Source of the DNA: Alteribacillus sp. YIM 98480
Lineage (GTDB): Bacteria; Bacillota; Bacilli; Bacillales; Marinococcaceae
Direction: 5' to 3'
NCBI RefSeq assembly: GCF_009765375.1
Contig: NZ_VTOK01000002.1
Span: 248,001-312,000 of the forward strand
DNA length: 64,000 nt
The notes beneath the pieces were generated by a model that was not told the origin of the DNA, searched no databases, and saw nothing but the letters and a program-made list of their open reading frames with translations. This document shows, in pieces, positions 28,001 to 36,200 of this stretch. The translations under genes were made by a program, and so were the position numbers. How positions within the stretch are numbered: position 1 is the stretch's first letter; each line of letters begins with the position of its first letter.

Positions 28001-28513
28001 GTAGAAAAGAAAGTGCTTGAACGCTTTTCATTTCCAAGACAGCCTCGCGCTCCTCATTTATGCCTTGCTGATTTTATTCGTTCTGTTGACAGTGGTGATA
28101 TAGATTATGTTGGATTTTTAACTGTCACGGCTGGAGAAGGTGTAAGAGAAATGTCTGCCGAAACGAAAGAAAACGGAGATTATTTATTTAGTCATTTAGT
28201 CCAAGCTGCTGCCTTAGAAGTGGCGGAAGGATTTGCGGAAAAAATTCATCAAATGATGAGAGATCAATGGGGGATTCCGGATTCTCCTGAATTGACAATG
28301 GAAGACCGTTTTTCTGCCAAATATCAGGGAATAAGGGTTTCTTTTGGTTACCCTGCTTGTCCTGATTTGAATGATCAAGCTAAATTGTTCCGATTGCTAA
28401 GACCAGAAAAAATCGGTGTTCAATTAACAGATGAATATATGATGGAACCTGAAGCTTCCGTATCTGCGATGGTTTTTGCCCATCCCGAAGCAAGATATTT
28501 TAGCGTTCTATAA
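25070..28513 (+). CDS. metH: Cobalamin-dependent methionine synthase
   Basis: Methylates homocysteine from 5-methyl-THF through methylcobalamin. 1147 residues with the full four-module layout: homocysteine domain (~1-310, zinc cysteines in GLNCATG and GGCCGTT), pterin domain (~340-600), cobalamin cap and binding domains (~650-880, with DVHDIGKN carrying the cobalt-ligating His), and the AdoMet reactivation domain (~900-1147). The start at 25070 (MVQFKERL) follows AAGGAGTGG; ATG 25049 overlaps that site. Third gene of the S-box operon. It depends on cobalamin, which the cob genes at the window start help make or salvage. Confidence 0.96.
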   Translation: MVQFKERLKQSILLLDGAMGTMLQNANLKPEDFGGEHYDGCNEYLNVTSPHVIDRIHREYLEAGADIIETNTFGATSIVLADYDLEEKAEELNIAAAKLAKAAADDYSTPEFPRYVAGAMGPTTKSLSVTGGTTFEQLADAYEEQAAGLIKGGIDVFLLETSQDMRNVKAAYVGIKRAEANAKIELPLIVSGTIEPMGTTLAGQTIESFYISLEHMKPTVVGLNCATGPEFMRDHLRSLSDLATTYVHCYPNAGLPDEEGHYHESPESLASKLKTFGEKGWLNIVGGCCGTTPEHIKVMRDTLKDYSPRVPVETHPHTVSGIEPLVYEEDMRPLFVGERTNVIGSRKFKRLINEEKFEEASEVARAQVKRGAHVIDVCLADPDREELEDMEKFLSYVINKVKVPLMIDSTDAHVIEKALTYSQGKAIINSINLEDGEERFDDIIPIVKRFGAAVVVGTIDEQGMAVTAERKLEIAKRSHDLLVHKHGMNAKDIIFDPLVFPVGTGDEQYIGSAEATVEGIRLIKQQLPDCLTILGISNVSFGLPPVGREVLNAAFMYYCTNAGLDYAIVNTEKLERFASIPDNEKEMARKLLFETSDETLAEFTAHYRGKKAEKKKVEKNLSLEDRLAEYIVEGTKEGLFEDLDEALKKFDDPLDIINGPLMNGMDKVGKLFNNNELIVAEVLQSAEAMKAAVAHLEPYMEKKEDDDSGKGKILLATVKGDVHDIGKNLVDIILSNNGFKIVNLGIKVTSNELIEAVNKEKPDAVGLSGLLVKSAQQMVLTAQDLKNQEISIPVLVGGAALTRKFTEEKISAEYDGMVLYSKDAMNGLDIANKLAVPEERTKLQQELIEKRKKRLDNVQRKKVVKTVSEETPARSEVSTEVPVQTPPDLKEHVLKDFSIAHLEPYVNLQMLMGKHLGLQGKVSRLLNEKNDKAVALKEKVDHLMNRAKKEGLLKAHGMYRFYPAQSDGNEIYIYNDPVEKKVLERFSFPRQPRAPHLCLADFIRSVDSGDIDYVGFLTVTAGEGVREMSAETKENGDYLFSHLVQAAALEVAEGFAEKIHQMMRDQWGIPDSPELTMEDRFSAKYQGIRVSFGYPACPDLNDQAKLFRLLRPEKIGVQLTDEYMMEPEASVSAMVFAHPEARYFSVL

Positions 28514-28529
28514 AGATAAGCATTTTTGG

Positions 28530-28565
28530 CCCTTTTCGACTTGTTGTCGAAAAGGGTCTTTTTGC
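28530..28565 (+). terminator. Terminator of the metI-yitJ-metH operon
   Basis: CCCTTTTCGAC (28530-28540), loop TTGTT, GTCGAAAAGGG (28546-28556), then TCTTTTTGC. Confidence 0.93.
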
Positions 28566-28609
28566 ACTTTATGAATGTATAACTTTGTTAAATGAACAAG
28601 TTATAAGTA

Positions 28610-28647
28610 AAACTACAGCTTATGCCTAACTTGGCGGCAAGCCAAGT
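28610..28647 (+). repeat. Dispersed hairpin element, copy 3
   Basis: AAACTAC (28610-28616), then ACTTGGC (28629-28635), loop GGCAA, GCCAAGT (28641-28647). Compared with copy 2 (11623-11639), the third stem pair has changed from C-G to T-A on both sides, keeping the stem. It lies in the metH-sleB gap. Confidence 0.65.
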
Positions 28648-28687
28648 ATTTAATTAATAATGAAAGTATTTCCTGGTAATAGGTAGG

Positions 28688-28735
28688 AAAACTAAGTCGT
28701 TTACCATAATGATTCGGCAAAAGCAGAGCTTTTTA
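28688..28735 (+). repeat. Dispersed hairpin element, copy 4 (degenerate)
   Basis: AAAACTAAG (28688-28696) is followed by ATTCGGCAAAAGCAGAGC (28712-28729) and TTTTTAGATAA. Same word order and spacing as copies 1-3 but a poor stem. Tandem with copy 3, 80 bases apart. Confidence 0.4.
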
Positions 28736-28837
28736 GATAAATAGCATGGAATAAATAACTCTTTATGAATAAAAAAACCAGCACAGAAGAAAATAAGAGC
28801 AACCAAGTGTTATGGAGTAAAAGGAGGGACAACCGTA

Positions 28838-29806
28838 ATGAAAATATATCAAAAAAAATTAACCAAACTTATTTTCATTTCCTTATGCTTTTTTATTTTC
28901 AGCTATGCTTATCCCAATTCAACAGCAGAAGCTTTTACAGATCAAGTCATTCAAAAGGGTGCTACTGGTGATGATGTGGTAGAACTGCAAGCAAGGCTTC
29001 AATATAACGGTTTTTACAACGACAATATTGATGGGGTATATGGCTGGGGTACCTTTTGGGCTGTTAAGAACTTTCAAGAAGAATTTGGTTTAGAAACAGA
29101 CGGCCTTGTTGGGAAAAAAATGAAAAGCATGCTTGAAAAATCTACCGAATATGACGAAGCGTTTGTAAAAGACGCTTTAGAAAATGGTAGGAAATTCACC
29201 CATTATGGCGGTACACCAAAAGAAATTCAAAGAGGTGAGAAAGGAAGCAAAAATAAGAAAGGAAAACAACAGCAAAAGCAGCCCCAGCAAGAACAACAGC
29301 AAGGCGGCAGTCAGCAGCGTAATGGACAGCGCAGACAAGATGGAAATCAAGGAACAGAAACAGAGCAGCCGCAAACAGATCAAGAGCAAGTAGATGAAGA
29401 TCAATCAAATGAACCTAATATTCAAAAAGCAATGAATGTCCCGGAAGGTTATTCTGAAAATGATATTCAAATCATGTCGAATGCTGTGTATGGTGAAGCG
29501 AGAGGAGAGCCATACGTCGGCCAGGTAGCTGTTGCTGCAGTTATTATAAATCGAATAAACAGTTCAACATTTCCAAATACGGCAAGCGGTGTCATATTTG
29601 AACCGAGGGCATTTACTGCAGTTGCTGATGGTCAAATATACATGGAACCTAATGAAGAAGCTAGAAAAGCTGTTCTTGATGCTTTAAATGGACAGGATCC
29701 TTCTGAAGGATCACTATATTACTATAATCCAGTGACAGCAACATCGGGTTGGGTGGCGCAAAGACCAGAAGTGAAAACGATTGGAAAACACGTATTTGCT
29801 AAATAA
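28838..29806 (+). CDS. sleB: Spore cortex-lytic enzyme SleB
   Basis: Lytic transglycosylase that degrades the spore cortex during germination. 322 residues: signal peptide (1-32), peptidoglycan-binding repeat (about 38-98, GATGDDVVELQARLQYNGFY), a 70-residue Gln/Glu/Arg-rich linker (about 128-198), and the hydrolase_2 domain with the catalytic Glu in YGEARGEPYVGQ. The low-complexity linker is notably long. AAAGGAGGGAC precedes the ATG. Followed at once by ypeB, which SleB needs for stability in the spore. Confidence 0.95.
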   Translation: MKIYQKKLTKLIFISLCFFIFSYAYPNSTAEAFTDQVIQKGATGDDVVELQARLQYNGFYNDNIDGVYGWGTFWAVKNFQEEFGLETDGLVGKKMKSMLEKSTEYDEAFVKDALENGRKFTHYGGTPKEIQRGEKGSKNKKGKQQQKQPQQEQQQGGSQQRNGQRRQDGNQGTETEQPQTDQEQVDEDQSNEPNIQKAMNVPEGYSENDIQIMSNAVYGEARGEPYVGQVAVAAVIINRINSSTFPNTASGVIFEPRAFTAVADGQIYMEPNEEARKAVLDALNGQDPSEGSLYYYNPVTATSGWVAQRPEVKTIGKHVFAK

Positions 29807-29823
29807 CGGAGGTGAACATTCAT

Positions 29824-31182
29824 ATGGTTCGTAACGTCTTAATAGGTTTATTAGTCATCGCCTTGATTGGAACAGGCTGGTGGGGAGCTAATCAAGCAAA
29901 TCAAAAAGAAGCTCTGCTTGTGAATAACGAAAACAATTATCAGCGTGCTTTTCATGATTTATCTTTTCATCTTGACCAAATAGAAGATGAAGTAGGTTCT
30001 ACGCTAGCCATGAATTCGAGAAAGCAGTTATCGAGCTCGCTTGCGCAAGTTTGGCGCCTTACATCGTTGGCCCAAAGTGAGTTGGGACAGCTGCCGCTTG
30101 GAATGATGGCTCTTAACGAAACAGAAGATTTATTGCATAAAATTGGAAATTTCAGCTATGAAACGACGATTCGTGATTTAGGAAAAGAACCGCTGTCAGA
30201 TAAAGAATATAAACAGTTGAACAATTTCTATAAAGAGGCAGGAGAAATTAAACATGATTTAAGAAAACTGCAAGCATCAACGTTAAAAGAAAATGCTAAA
30301 TGGACAGATGCAGAAGAAGCAATGGCCAATAACGATGAGCCAATGGATAATTCGATTGTGAATGGGTTTCATATGATAGATGACAAAGTTAAAGGTTTTT
30401 CTGAAGCAGAATTTGGCCCGGAAATGGAAGAAGGATTTGCCCCAGATTTAGATAAGAAAATTGCTGAAAATGTTAAAGGGAAAGAAGTAAGTAAAAAAGA
30501 AGCAGCCAAAAAAGCGAAAGAATTTGTAGGCCTTCCAGATTCAATGAGTGTTAATATTGATGAATTAAATAAAAAAGGTGTTGAATTCGAAGGATATACG
30601 TTAACTATAGAGGAGCCTGAGGGAGAAGACGAAATTTACATGGACATGACGAAAAAAGGCGGACATCCTCTTTGGTTTTTGCAATCTAGACCAATAGATG
30701 AACCAGAAATTAGTTTAAATAAAGCTTCAAAAAAAGGTTTAGAGTTTCTAGAGAAAAATGGATTCGAAAACATGGAAATGGTAGATGGTAAGCAATATGA
30801 CACGGTGGGAGTATTTCAATATGTATCCATGCAAGACGAAGTAAAGATGTATCCGGATACTGTTTATGTAGAAGTGGCTCTTGATGATGGAGAGATTGTT
30901 GGTTACAAAGGAGCAGAATATATAACGAACCACAAAGAACGAAATGACTTTAATCCATCTCTTAGTATAGAAGAGGCAAGAGATGAAATTAATCCAAATG
31001 TTGAGGTTAGAGAAGAGGGTCTAGCGTTAATTCAAAATGAAGATGAAGAAGAAATTTTGTGTTATGAATTTTACGGTACTATTGATAAAGATACCTACAG
31101 AATTTATATCAATGCAGAGAACGGAGACGAAGAAAGCGTGAAAAAATTGGAACAAGCCGAACCAGTATATGATACAATGTAA
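29824..31182 (+). CDS. ypeB: Germination protein YpeB
   Basis: Partner of SleB; the two stabilise each other in the spore. 452 residues with one N-terminal membrane anchor (about 4-21), a helical middle, and repeated PepSY-like modules in the C-terminal half (KEVSKKEAAKKAKEFVGLP, EISLNKASKKGLEFLEKNGF, LSIEEARDEINP). ATG 29824 follows GGAGGTG (29808-29814); ATG 29812 overlaps that site. 17 bases after sleB. Strong hairpin after the stop. Confidence 0.95.
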   Translation: MVRNVLIGLLVIALIGTGWWGANQANQKEALLVNNENNYQRAFHDLSFHLDQIEDEVGSTLAMNSRKQLSSSLAQVWRLTSLAQSELGQLPLGMMALNETEDLLHKIGNFSYETTIRDLGKEPLSDKEYKQLNNFYKEAGEIKHDLRKLQASTLKENAKWTDAEEAMANNDEPMDNSIVNGFHMIDDKVKGFSEAEFGPEMEEGFAPDLDKKIAENVKGKEVSKKEAAKKAKEFVGLPDSMSVNIDELNKKGVEFEGYTLTIEEPEGEDEIYMDMTKKGGHPLWFLQSRPIDEPEISLNKASKKGLEFLEKNGFENMEMVDGKQYDTVGVFQYVSMQDEVKMYPDTVYVEVALDDGEIVGYKGAEYITNHKERNDFNPSLSIEEARDEINPNVEVREEGLALIQNEDEEEILCYEFYGTIDKDTYRIYINAENGDEESVKKLEQAEPVYDTM

Positions 31183-31209
31183 TCGAAAAAGTAATGACCA
31201 ATATAAAAA

Positions 31210-31250
31210 GTGAGAAAAAGAAGAGGCTCTCTGCTTCTTCTTTTTCTCAC
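31210..31250 (+). terminator. Terminator of sleB-ypeB
   Basis: GTGAGAAAAAGAAGAGGC (31210-31227), loop TCTCT, GCTTCTTCTTTTTCTCAC (31233-31250): an 18-bp stem with one G-U pair and a T-rich right arm. Confidence 0.88.
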
Positions 31251-31340
31251 TTAAAAGAATTATTACTCTATAGTCAAGTTAAGGGTCAAACCATTAAAAA
31301 TATGAATTAAAAAGCGAGTGAAAATTGTACAGCAGAATGA

Positions 31341-31365
31341 TTGATAAATAAGAATGATTTATCAA
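31341..31365. repeat. Perfect 9-bp inverted repeat upstream of cmk
   Basis: TTGATAAAT (31341-31349) and ATTTATCAA (31357-31365) around a 7-base centre, in the 280-base gap before cmk. Could be an operator or a weak hairpin. The rest of 31251-31530 holds no gene that I can see. Confidence 0.45.
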
Positions 31366-31530
31366 GCGGTGAACCCAACTATAACATTAATGAAAAGGAA
31401 TGCTTAAAGTCGGAATCGTTAGATTTGTTCATTGCTTTATGGTATGATACTCTGTGAATATATAAGTTTTAGGGAATCTTAACCGCCCTTAATCATCGCA
31501 GTAATACATATCGTCTCGATGGGGTGCACT

Positions 31531-32208
31531 ATGAAAAAAATCAACATTGCTATTGATGGACCTGCGGGTGCAGGAAAAAGTACGGTCTCAAGAAAAGTAG
31601 CCTCTGCATTGGGGTATATTTATATTGATACAGGGGCAATGTATCGTGCTTTAGCATGGAAAGCCATTCACTCGAACGTAGATATTCAGGATGGACACGT
31701 TCTATCTTCGATGTTAGAGTCAACAAATTTGCAATTAACTTATGCAATCGATGGAAACAGGATTTTTGTTGATGATAATGAAGTCACTGACGATATACGC
31801 TCAAGTGAAGTAACAGCTTCCGTTTCTGCTGTGTCTGCACATGCAGGAGTCAGGGAAAAAATGGTAAAAAAACAACAAGATTTAGCCAGCAGCAAAGGTG
31901 CAGTTTTAGATGGAAGGGATATAGGAACGACCGTTCTTCCACAAGCCGAACTAAAAGTATTCCTGACAGCTTCTGTTGAAGAAAGAGCAAAACGCAGACA
32001 TTTTGAAAATGTAGAAAAAGGGAGAAAATCAGATTTACAAATGATCATGAATGATATTCAATTAAGAGATGACAAAGATTCTACGAGAAAAATATCTCCT
32101 TTAATAAAAGCCGAAGATGCTGTGGAGATTGATACAACAAGTTTATCAGCAGATGAAGTGGCAGAGAGTATATGTTCATTAGCGTTAGAAAGGATTCAAG
32201 AGCAATGA
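31531..32208 (+). CDS. cmk: Cytidylate kinase
   Basis: Phosphorylates CMP and dCMP with ATP. 225 residues with P-loop IAIDGPAGAGKST, then YIYIDTGAMYRALAW and the lid region LDGRDIGTTVLPQAELKVFLTASVEERAKRR. ATG 31531 gives the normal N terminus and has GGGGTG 4-9 bases upstream; ATG 31519 is less likely. Its stop overlaps the plsC start (ATGA, 32205-32208). Confidence 0.95.
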   Translation: MKKINIAIDGPAGAGKSTVSRKVASALGYIYIDTGAMYRALAWKAIHSNVDIQDGHVLSSMLESTNLQLTYAIDGNRIFVDDNEVTDDIRSSEVTASVSAVSAHAGVREKMVKKQQDLASSKGAVLDGRDIGTTVLPQAELKVFLTASVEERAKRRHFENVEKGRKSDLQMIMNDIQLRDDKDSTRKISPLIKAEDAVEIDTTSLSADEVAESICSLALERIQEQ

Positions 32209-32801
32209 GCGTGTATTCAATAGGTAAAGCGATATGCAAAATGTATTTATCATTGGTTATTCGTGTAGAAGCAATAGGTGAGGAAAATATTCCAAAAGAA
32301 GGACCGGTGTTGCTTTGTTCTAATCACATTAGCAATTATGACCCTCCATTAGTAGGTTCTTTTATGAAACGAAAGATTCACTTTATGGCAAAAGAAGAGC
32401 TTTTTAGTCAAAAGATTCTAGGTACTCTATTGCCTTTCCTCGGAGCTTTTCCTGTAAAAAGAGGAGCAGGCGACCGTCAAGCGTTACGAAAAGGTTTGAG
32501 TTTATTAGAAGAAGGGAAGGTTTTATGTCTTTTTCCGGAGGGTACAAGGAGTAAAACCGGTGAAGTTGGAAAAGGGCTGTCCGGATCAGGTTTTTTCGCT
32601 CTTAGATCCGAAGCAGCTGTCGTCCCGGTTGCCATTTTTGGAAAATATAAGCCTTTTCAAAAAGTGACGGTGGTTTATGGGAAACCATTGAATTTTCAAC
32701 ACTTACGAAATCAAAAAACAAGCGCTTCTGACGCTACTGAAGAAATTATGGAAAATATCCGTAAGTTAATGGCTCAACACCAAGCTGAAAAAAATAAATA
32801 G
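32205..32801 (+). CDS. plsC: 1-acyl-sn-glycerol-3-phosphate acyltransferase
   Basis: Second acylation in phosphatidic acid synthesis, at the inner face of the membrane. 198 residues with the acyltransferase motifs NHISNYDPP (HxxxxD) and FPEGTRSKTG, and PVKRGAGDR between them. Coupled to cmk by an ATGA overlap. Followed by ypfD, the arrangement seen in many bacilli. Confidence 0.94.
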   Translation: MSVYSIGKAICKMYLSLVIRVEAIGEENIPKEGPVLLCSNHISNYDPPLVGSFMKRKIHFMAKEELFSQKILGTLLPFLGAFPVKRGAGDRQALRKGLSLLEEGKVLCLFPEGTRSKTGEVGKGLSGSGFFALRSEAAVVPVAIFGKYKPFQKVTVVYGKPLNFQHLRNQKTSASDATEEIMENIRKLMAQHQAEKNK

Positions 32802-32922
32802 AGCAGAAAAAAGCTGGAGTCATTTTGTTTAATGTGTTTGGTGAGATAAATTCTTTAGCATAAGGAATTTATTATATTTTAGTTTTATGTTCCCTAAAGG
32901 AAAGTGAAGGAGGCAAATGTCA

Positions 32923-34078
32923 ATGGTTGATGAAATGAATAATGAATTGGTCGGTATGCAGGATTTAAATGTAGGGGATCTTGTTACCGGAAAGATTACT
33001 AAAGTTGAGGACAAGCAAGCCTACGCGGACGCTGGATATAAAGTGGACGCAGTGATACCGATCAGCGAGCTTTCAAGCCTTCATGTAGAAAAGGTTAATG
33101 ATGTACTTCATGAAGGCGACGAACTAGAGCTAAAAGTCATTAAACTTGAGGACGATGAACTTGTATTATCACGCCGCGCTGCTTTGGCGGATAAAGCATG
33201 GGGGGGAACTCCAGGAGAAATTTGATACTGGTGAAATTATAGAAGCTGAGGTTGCAGAAGTGGTAAAAGGCGGACTCGTTGTTGATCTTGGTGTTCGCGG
33301 ATTTATCCCTGCATCTTTAGTTGAACGTCATTTTGTGGAAGATTTTAGTGATTATAAAGGAAAAACATTACGATTAAAGGTAGCTGAAATTGATCCAGAA
33401 GAAAATAAACTTATTCTCTCTCAACGTGCTGTTCTTGATGAAGAAGCAGACAAGCAGAAAAAAGAATTACTTGAAAATCTTCAAGTTGGAGATGTGGTGA
33501 AAGGTACAGTACAGCGATTGACAGATTTTGGTGCTTTTGTTGACATAGGTGGAGTAGACGGCCTTGTTCATATTTCACAAATGGCTCATCACCGGGTAGA
33601 ATCGCCTGGAGAAATCGTAAAAGAAGGCGATGAAATCGATGTGAAGATACTTGCTGTTGATTCCGAAAGTGAAAGAGTTTCTCTTTCCATTAAAGAAACA
33701 TTGCCAGGACCTTGGACAACCATTGAAGGACAATTCGAACCCGGCGATGTTATTGAAGGTCAAGTGAAGCGTCTCGTTTCTTTTGGAGCGTTTGTAGAAG
33801 TGGCGCCTGGAGTAGAGGGTTTGGTTCATATTTCCCAAATTGCTAACCGTCATATTGGCACACCAGGAGAAGTTCTTGAAGAAGGGCAAACCGTGAAGGC
33901 AAAAATTCTCGATATCAGCCCATCAGAACAACGCATTTCACTGAGCATTCGTGAACTAGAAAAAGAAGATACTCCTGATGAAAAAGTTCAGGAAGAGTAT
34001 GAAGCGCCTGAAGAAGACCATTCTGGCTTTTCATTAGGTGATATGATTGGTGATCAATTAAAAAAGTATAAAAAATAA
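32923..34078 (+). pseudogene. ypfD: S1-domain protein YpfD (30S ribosomal protein S1 homolog), frameshifted
   Basis: An RNA-binding protein of four S1 domains, non-essential in B. subtilis. The frame from ATG 32923 (RBS AAGGAGG 32907-32913) runs through S1 domain 1 to RRAALADKAWGG and stops at 33225. The continuation ELQEKFDTGEIIEAEV lies in another frame and stays open to 34078 with S1 domains 2-4. The switch falls in a run of seven G (33200-33206); six G would restore one 384-residue protein, matching the family length of about 380. Both halves are otherwise well conserved, so this is a recent mutation, a sequencing error, or a slippage site. Confidence 0.85.
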
Positions 34079-34094
34079 GGAGTTTGGTTTTCAG

Positions 34095-35159
34095 GTGTCT
34101 CGTGCTGAACGAAAGAAGGATCATATAAATTACGCATTAAGTGCAGAAACAAAAACAAAGAACAGCTTTGATGATGTTCGTTTCGTTCATAACAGCTTGC
34201 CGGAGACTTCTGTTTCACAAATAGACCAATTCGTATCAATCGGCGAACTTTGTTTAAGTTCGCCGATTATTATTAATGCTATGACAGGAGGCGGCGGCAA
34301 GGAAACAGAAAGAATGAACGAATGTCTTGCAGCAGCAGCAAGAGATACTGGAGCGGCTATGGCAGTTGGTTCTCAAATGGCAGCTTTCAAAGATCCAGCA
34401 GAAGAAAGAACGTATAATGTTGTTAGGAAAGTAAATAAAGATGGTGTAATATTTGCTAACTTAGGAAGTGAATTAACGTTAGAGCAAGCAAAGCAGGCTG
34501 TAGACATGGTAGATGCAAATGCTTTACAAATTCATTTAAATGTTATTCAAGAATTAGTAATGCCTGAAGGAGACAGGGATTTTAACGGTGCTCTTGAAAC
34601 TATTTCAGAAATTGCTGCATCTTTACATGTACCTGTCATTATAAAAGAAGTTGGATTTGGATTGTCCTATGAGGCTGTAACACAATTAAAACAAACGAAC
34701 GTCCAAGTTGTTGATACGGGAGGAAATGGCGGAACAAATTTTGCAGAAATTGAGAATAAAAGAAGAAATGAGCCTTTTGAGTTTTTTAATAAGTGGGGTT
34801 TGGCTGCAGTTCCATCGATTGTAGAGTCCGTACACGCAGCTTCACGTTCTATTTCAGTTATAGGATCAGGCGGAGTAAGAAACGGGTATGATATCGCAAA
34901 AGCCATTGCTTTAGGAGCTGATGCAGCTGGTATGGCAGGGAAAGTATTAGCGGCTGCAGACCAAGGCGGTAAAGAAGGTGCTAAGCGGTTTATCAATAAG
35001 TGCCAGGAAGAATTAAAAATGATAATGACTGCTGTTGGTGCAAAGCGAATAAGTGATCTGAAAAATGCCCCCCTTGTACTTACAGGGGAATCTAATCATT
35101 GGTTAGAAGAAAGAGGATTTCCCCCTTCATATTACAGCAGAAAAAGGCTCGGGAAATAA
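34095..35159 (+). CDS. fni: Type 2 isopentenyl-diphosphate delta-isomerase
   Basis: FMN/NADPH enzyme interconverting IPP and DMAPP. 354 residues, TIM barrel; starts SRAERKKDHINYAL and carries NAMTGGG, AVGSQMAA, QIHLNVIQE, DTGGNGGTNFAEIE and IGSGGVRNGYDIAKA. The GTG start at 34095 follows AAGGAG (34077-34082). 16 bases after ypfD; as in B. subtilis. Supplies precursors for the prenyl chain made by HepS/HepT. Confidence 0.95.
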   Translation: MSRAERKKDHINYALSAETKTKNSFDDVRFVHNSLPETSVSQIDQFVSIGELCLSSPIIINAMTGGGGKETERMNECLAAAARDTGAAMAVGSQMAAFKDPAEERTYNVVRKVNKDGVIFANLGSELTLEQAKQAVDMVDANALQIHLNVIQELVMPEGDRDFNGALETISEIAASLHVPVIIKEVGFGLSYEAVTQLKQTNVQVVDTGGNGGTNFAEIENKRRNEPFEFFNKWGLAAVPSIVESVHAASRSISVIGSGGVRNGYDIAKAIALGADAAGMAGKVLAAADQGGKEGAKRFINKCQEELKMIMTAVGAKRISDLKNAPLVLTGESNHWLEERGFPPSYYSRKRLGK

Positions 35160-35160
35160 A

Positions 35161-35195
35161 AACTGGTTATCTGTTTGATAAACCAGTTTTTTTTT
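35161..35195 (+). terminator. Terminator of fni
   Basis: AACTGGTTATC (35161-35171) with GATAAACCAGTT (35177-35188, one bulged A), then a T run to 35195. Confidence 0.85.
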
Positions 35196-35200
35196 CGAAA

Positions 35201-35490
35201 GGTAAGACACTATAAATAGTTGGCGTTTTACATGTCTAGCTCCAGCGCCCAGCCGCTCAGGCGCACACGATGTGGTGACTTCTACGTTGCACACTCGTCG
35301 CCAAAAACGCCACGTCCTGTGGCATTGGCGCCATTAGCACATCCTATGCGTCGACGTGTGCGATCTTAGTAGAAGTTCATGAAAATGAGCTGAACGTCTT
35401 ATGTCTTCCCTTTCGACTCCGGGCCGCAGGCGACCCTGCGCGAAAGTTCCAGAACCTGTCGCGGCTGACCAGGAAGCTTGCGCTTTTCTT
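35201..35490. repeat. Bacillaceae intergenic repeat, long copy with a nested palindrome
   Basis: Starts GGTAAGACACTATAAATAGT, then GTTTTACATGTCTAGCTCC, and ends AAGCTTGCGCTTTTCTTA. The first ~50 bases match the copy at 36237. It is much more G/C-rich than its surroundings. Inside are nested inverted repeats: ACTTCTAC (35278) with GTAGAAGT (35369), GCACACTCGTCG (35289) with CGACGTGTGC (35352), and GCCAC/GTGGC around 35315. It fits the TCTAGCTCCAGCG-type repeat widespread in Bacillus genomes. Fills the fni-yphA gap. Confidence 0.75.
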
Positions 35491-35549
35491 ATGTGTCATT
35501 GTGAATAGATAATGAAATATTGTCCATACTGAAGAAAAAAAGGAAAAAA

Positions 35550-36152
35550 ATGGAGAATATTTTATTACTTATCATTAGTTGGTATTTATGGATGATTCAG
35601 ACTTTTTTAATAGGAAAACAAAATAGATATCGTTTTGTTTCGTCCCTGTTCTTGCTAGTAATAATTAGTTTTTATCCGTTGGACTGGTCTTTCATGCAGG
35701 TGACCATCAAGCCTGTATTTATTTTGTTTTTTGCAGGAGGTTTTCTCTGTTTATGCAAGCAAACCTCCGTAAATAAATGGAAGATATTTTTTATGTCTAT
35801 TAGTTTTGCATATTTGTTTGCAGCTTTACGGTTAACCGAATGGTATGAACCAGTCATTTTCCTATTTGGTCATTTATTGACGTATATTATTTGTTTCACT
35901 TTTATATTTTTTCTCTTTTTTCATTCATTTAAGGAACGTTTAGCTTGTGCGATAATAGCTTCTTGCAGCGGAGAAATCATTTACCAATTGCATATATTTC
36001 CATTAACTTCGTTACTTCATATTGGTGAAGTGTTCTTTTTAAATTACCTTATTACCTTAATTGCAGCATTATACAGTTTAGAATTGTTACACAAATTAGT
36101 AACCATGATTAATAATGTAGTATCTCCATCTCGTTCTAACTTGCCCGGGTAG
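35550..36152 (+). CDS. yphA: YphA family membrane protein
   Basis: 200 residues with about seven hydrophobic segments and few charges. Position between fni and der and length match B. subtilis YphA (199 residues). ATG 35550 follows AAAAAAGGA by about 7 bases; no better start exists. Function unknown. It lies between two copies of an intergenic repeat. Confidence 0.75.
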   Translation: MENILLLIISWYLWMIQTFLIGKQNRYRFVSSLFLLVIISFYPLDWSFMQVTIKPVFILFFAGGFLCLCKQTSVNKWKIFFMSISFAYLFAALRLTEWYEPVIFLFGHLLTYIICFTFIFFLFFHSFKERLACAIIASCSGEIIYQLHIFPLTSLLHIGEVFFLNYLITLIAALYSLELLHKLVTMINNVVSPSRSNLPG

Positions 36153-36200
36153 AGAAAAATCTGCTAAAATAAACAAGTTGAGGTACTAATACTTTAGGAA

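Noticed and set aside
29184-29408. Several 69-75 residue ORFs in the sleB linker
   Set aside because: Produced by the CAG/CAA-rich low-complexity sequence in other frames.
33146-34078. ORF with ATG at 33146 as an independent S1-domain gene
   Set aside because: Its first residues are the shifted reading of the S1 domain 1 end and there is no ribosome site; it is the second half of ypfD.
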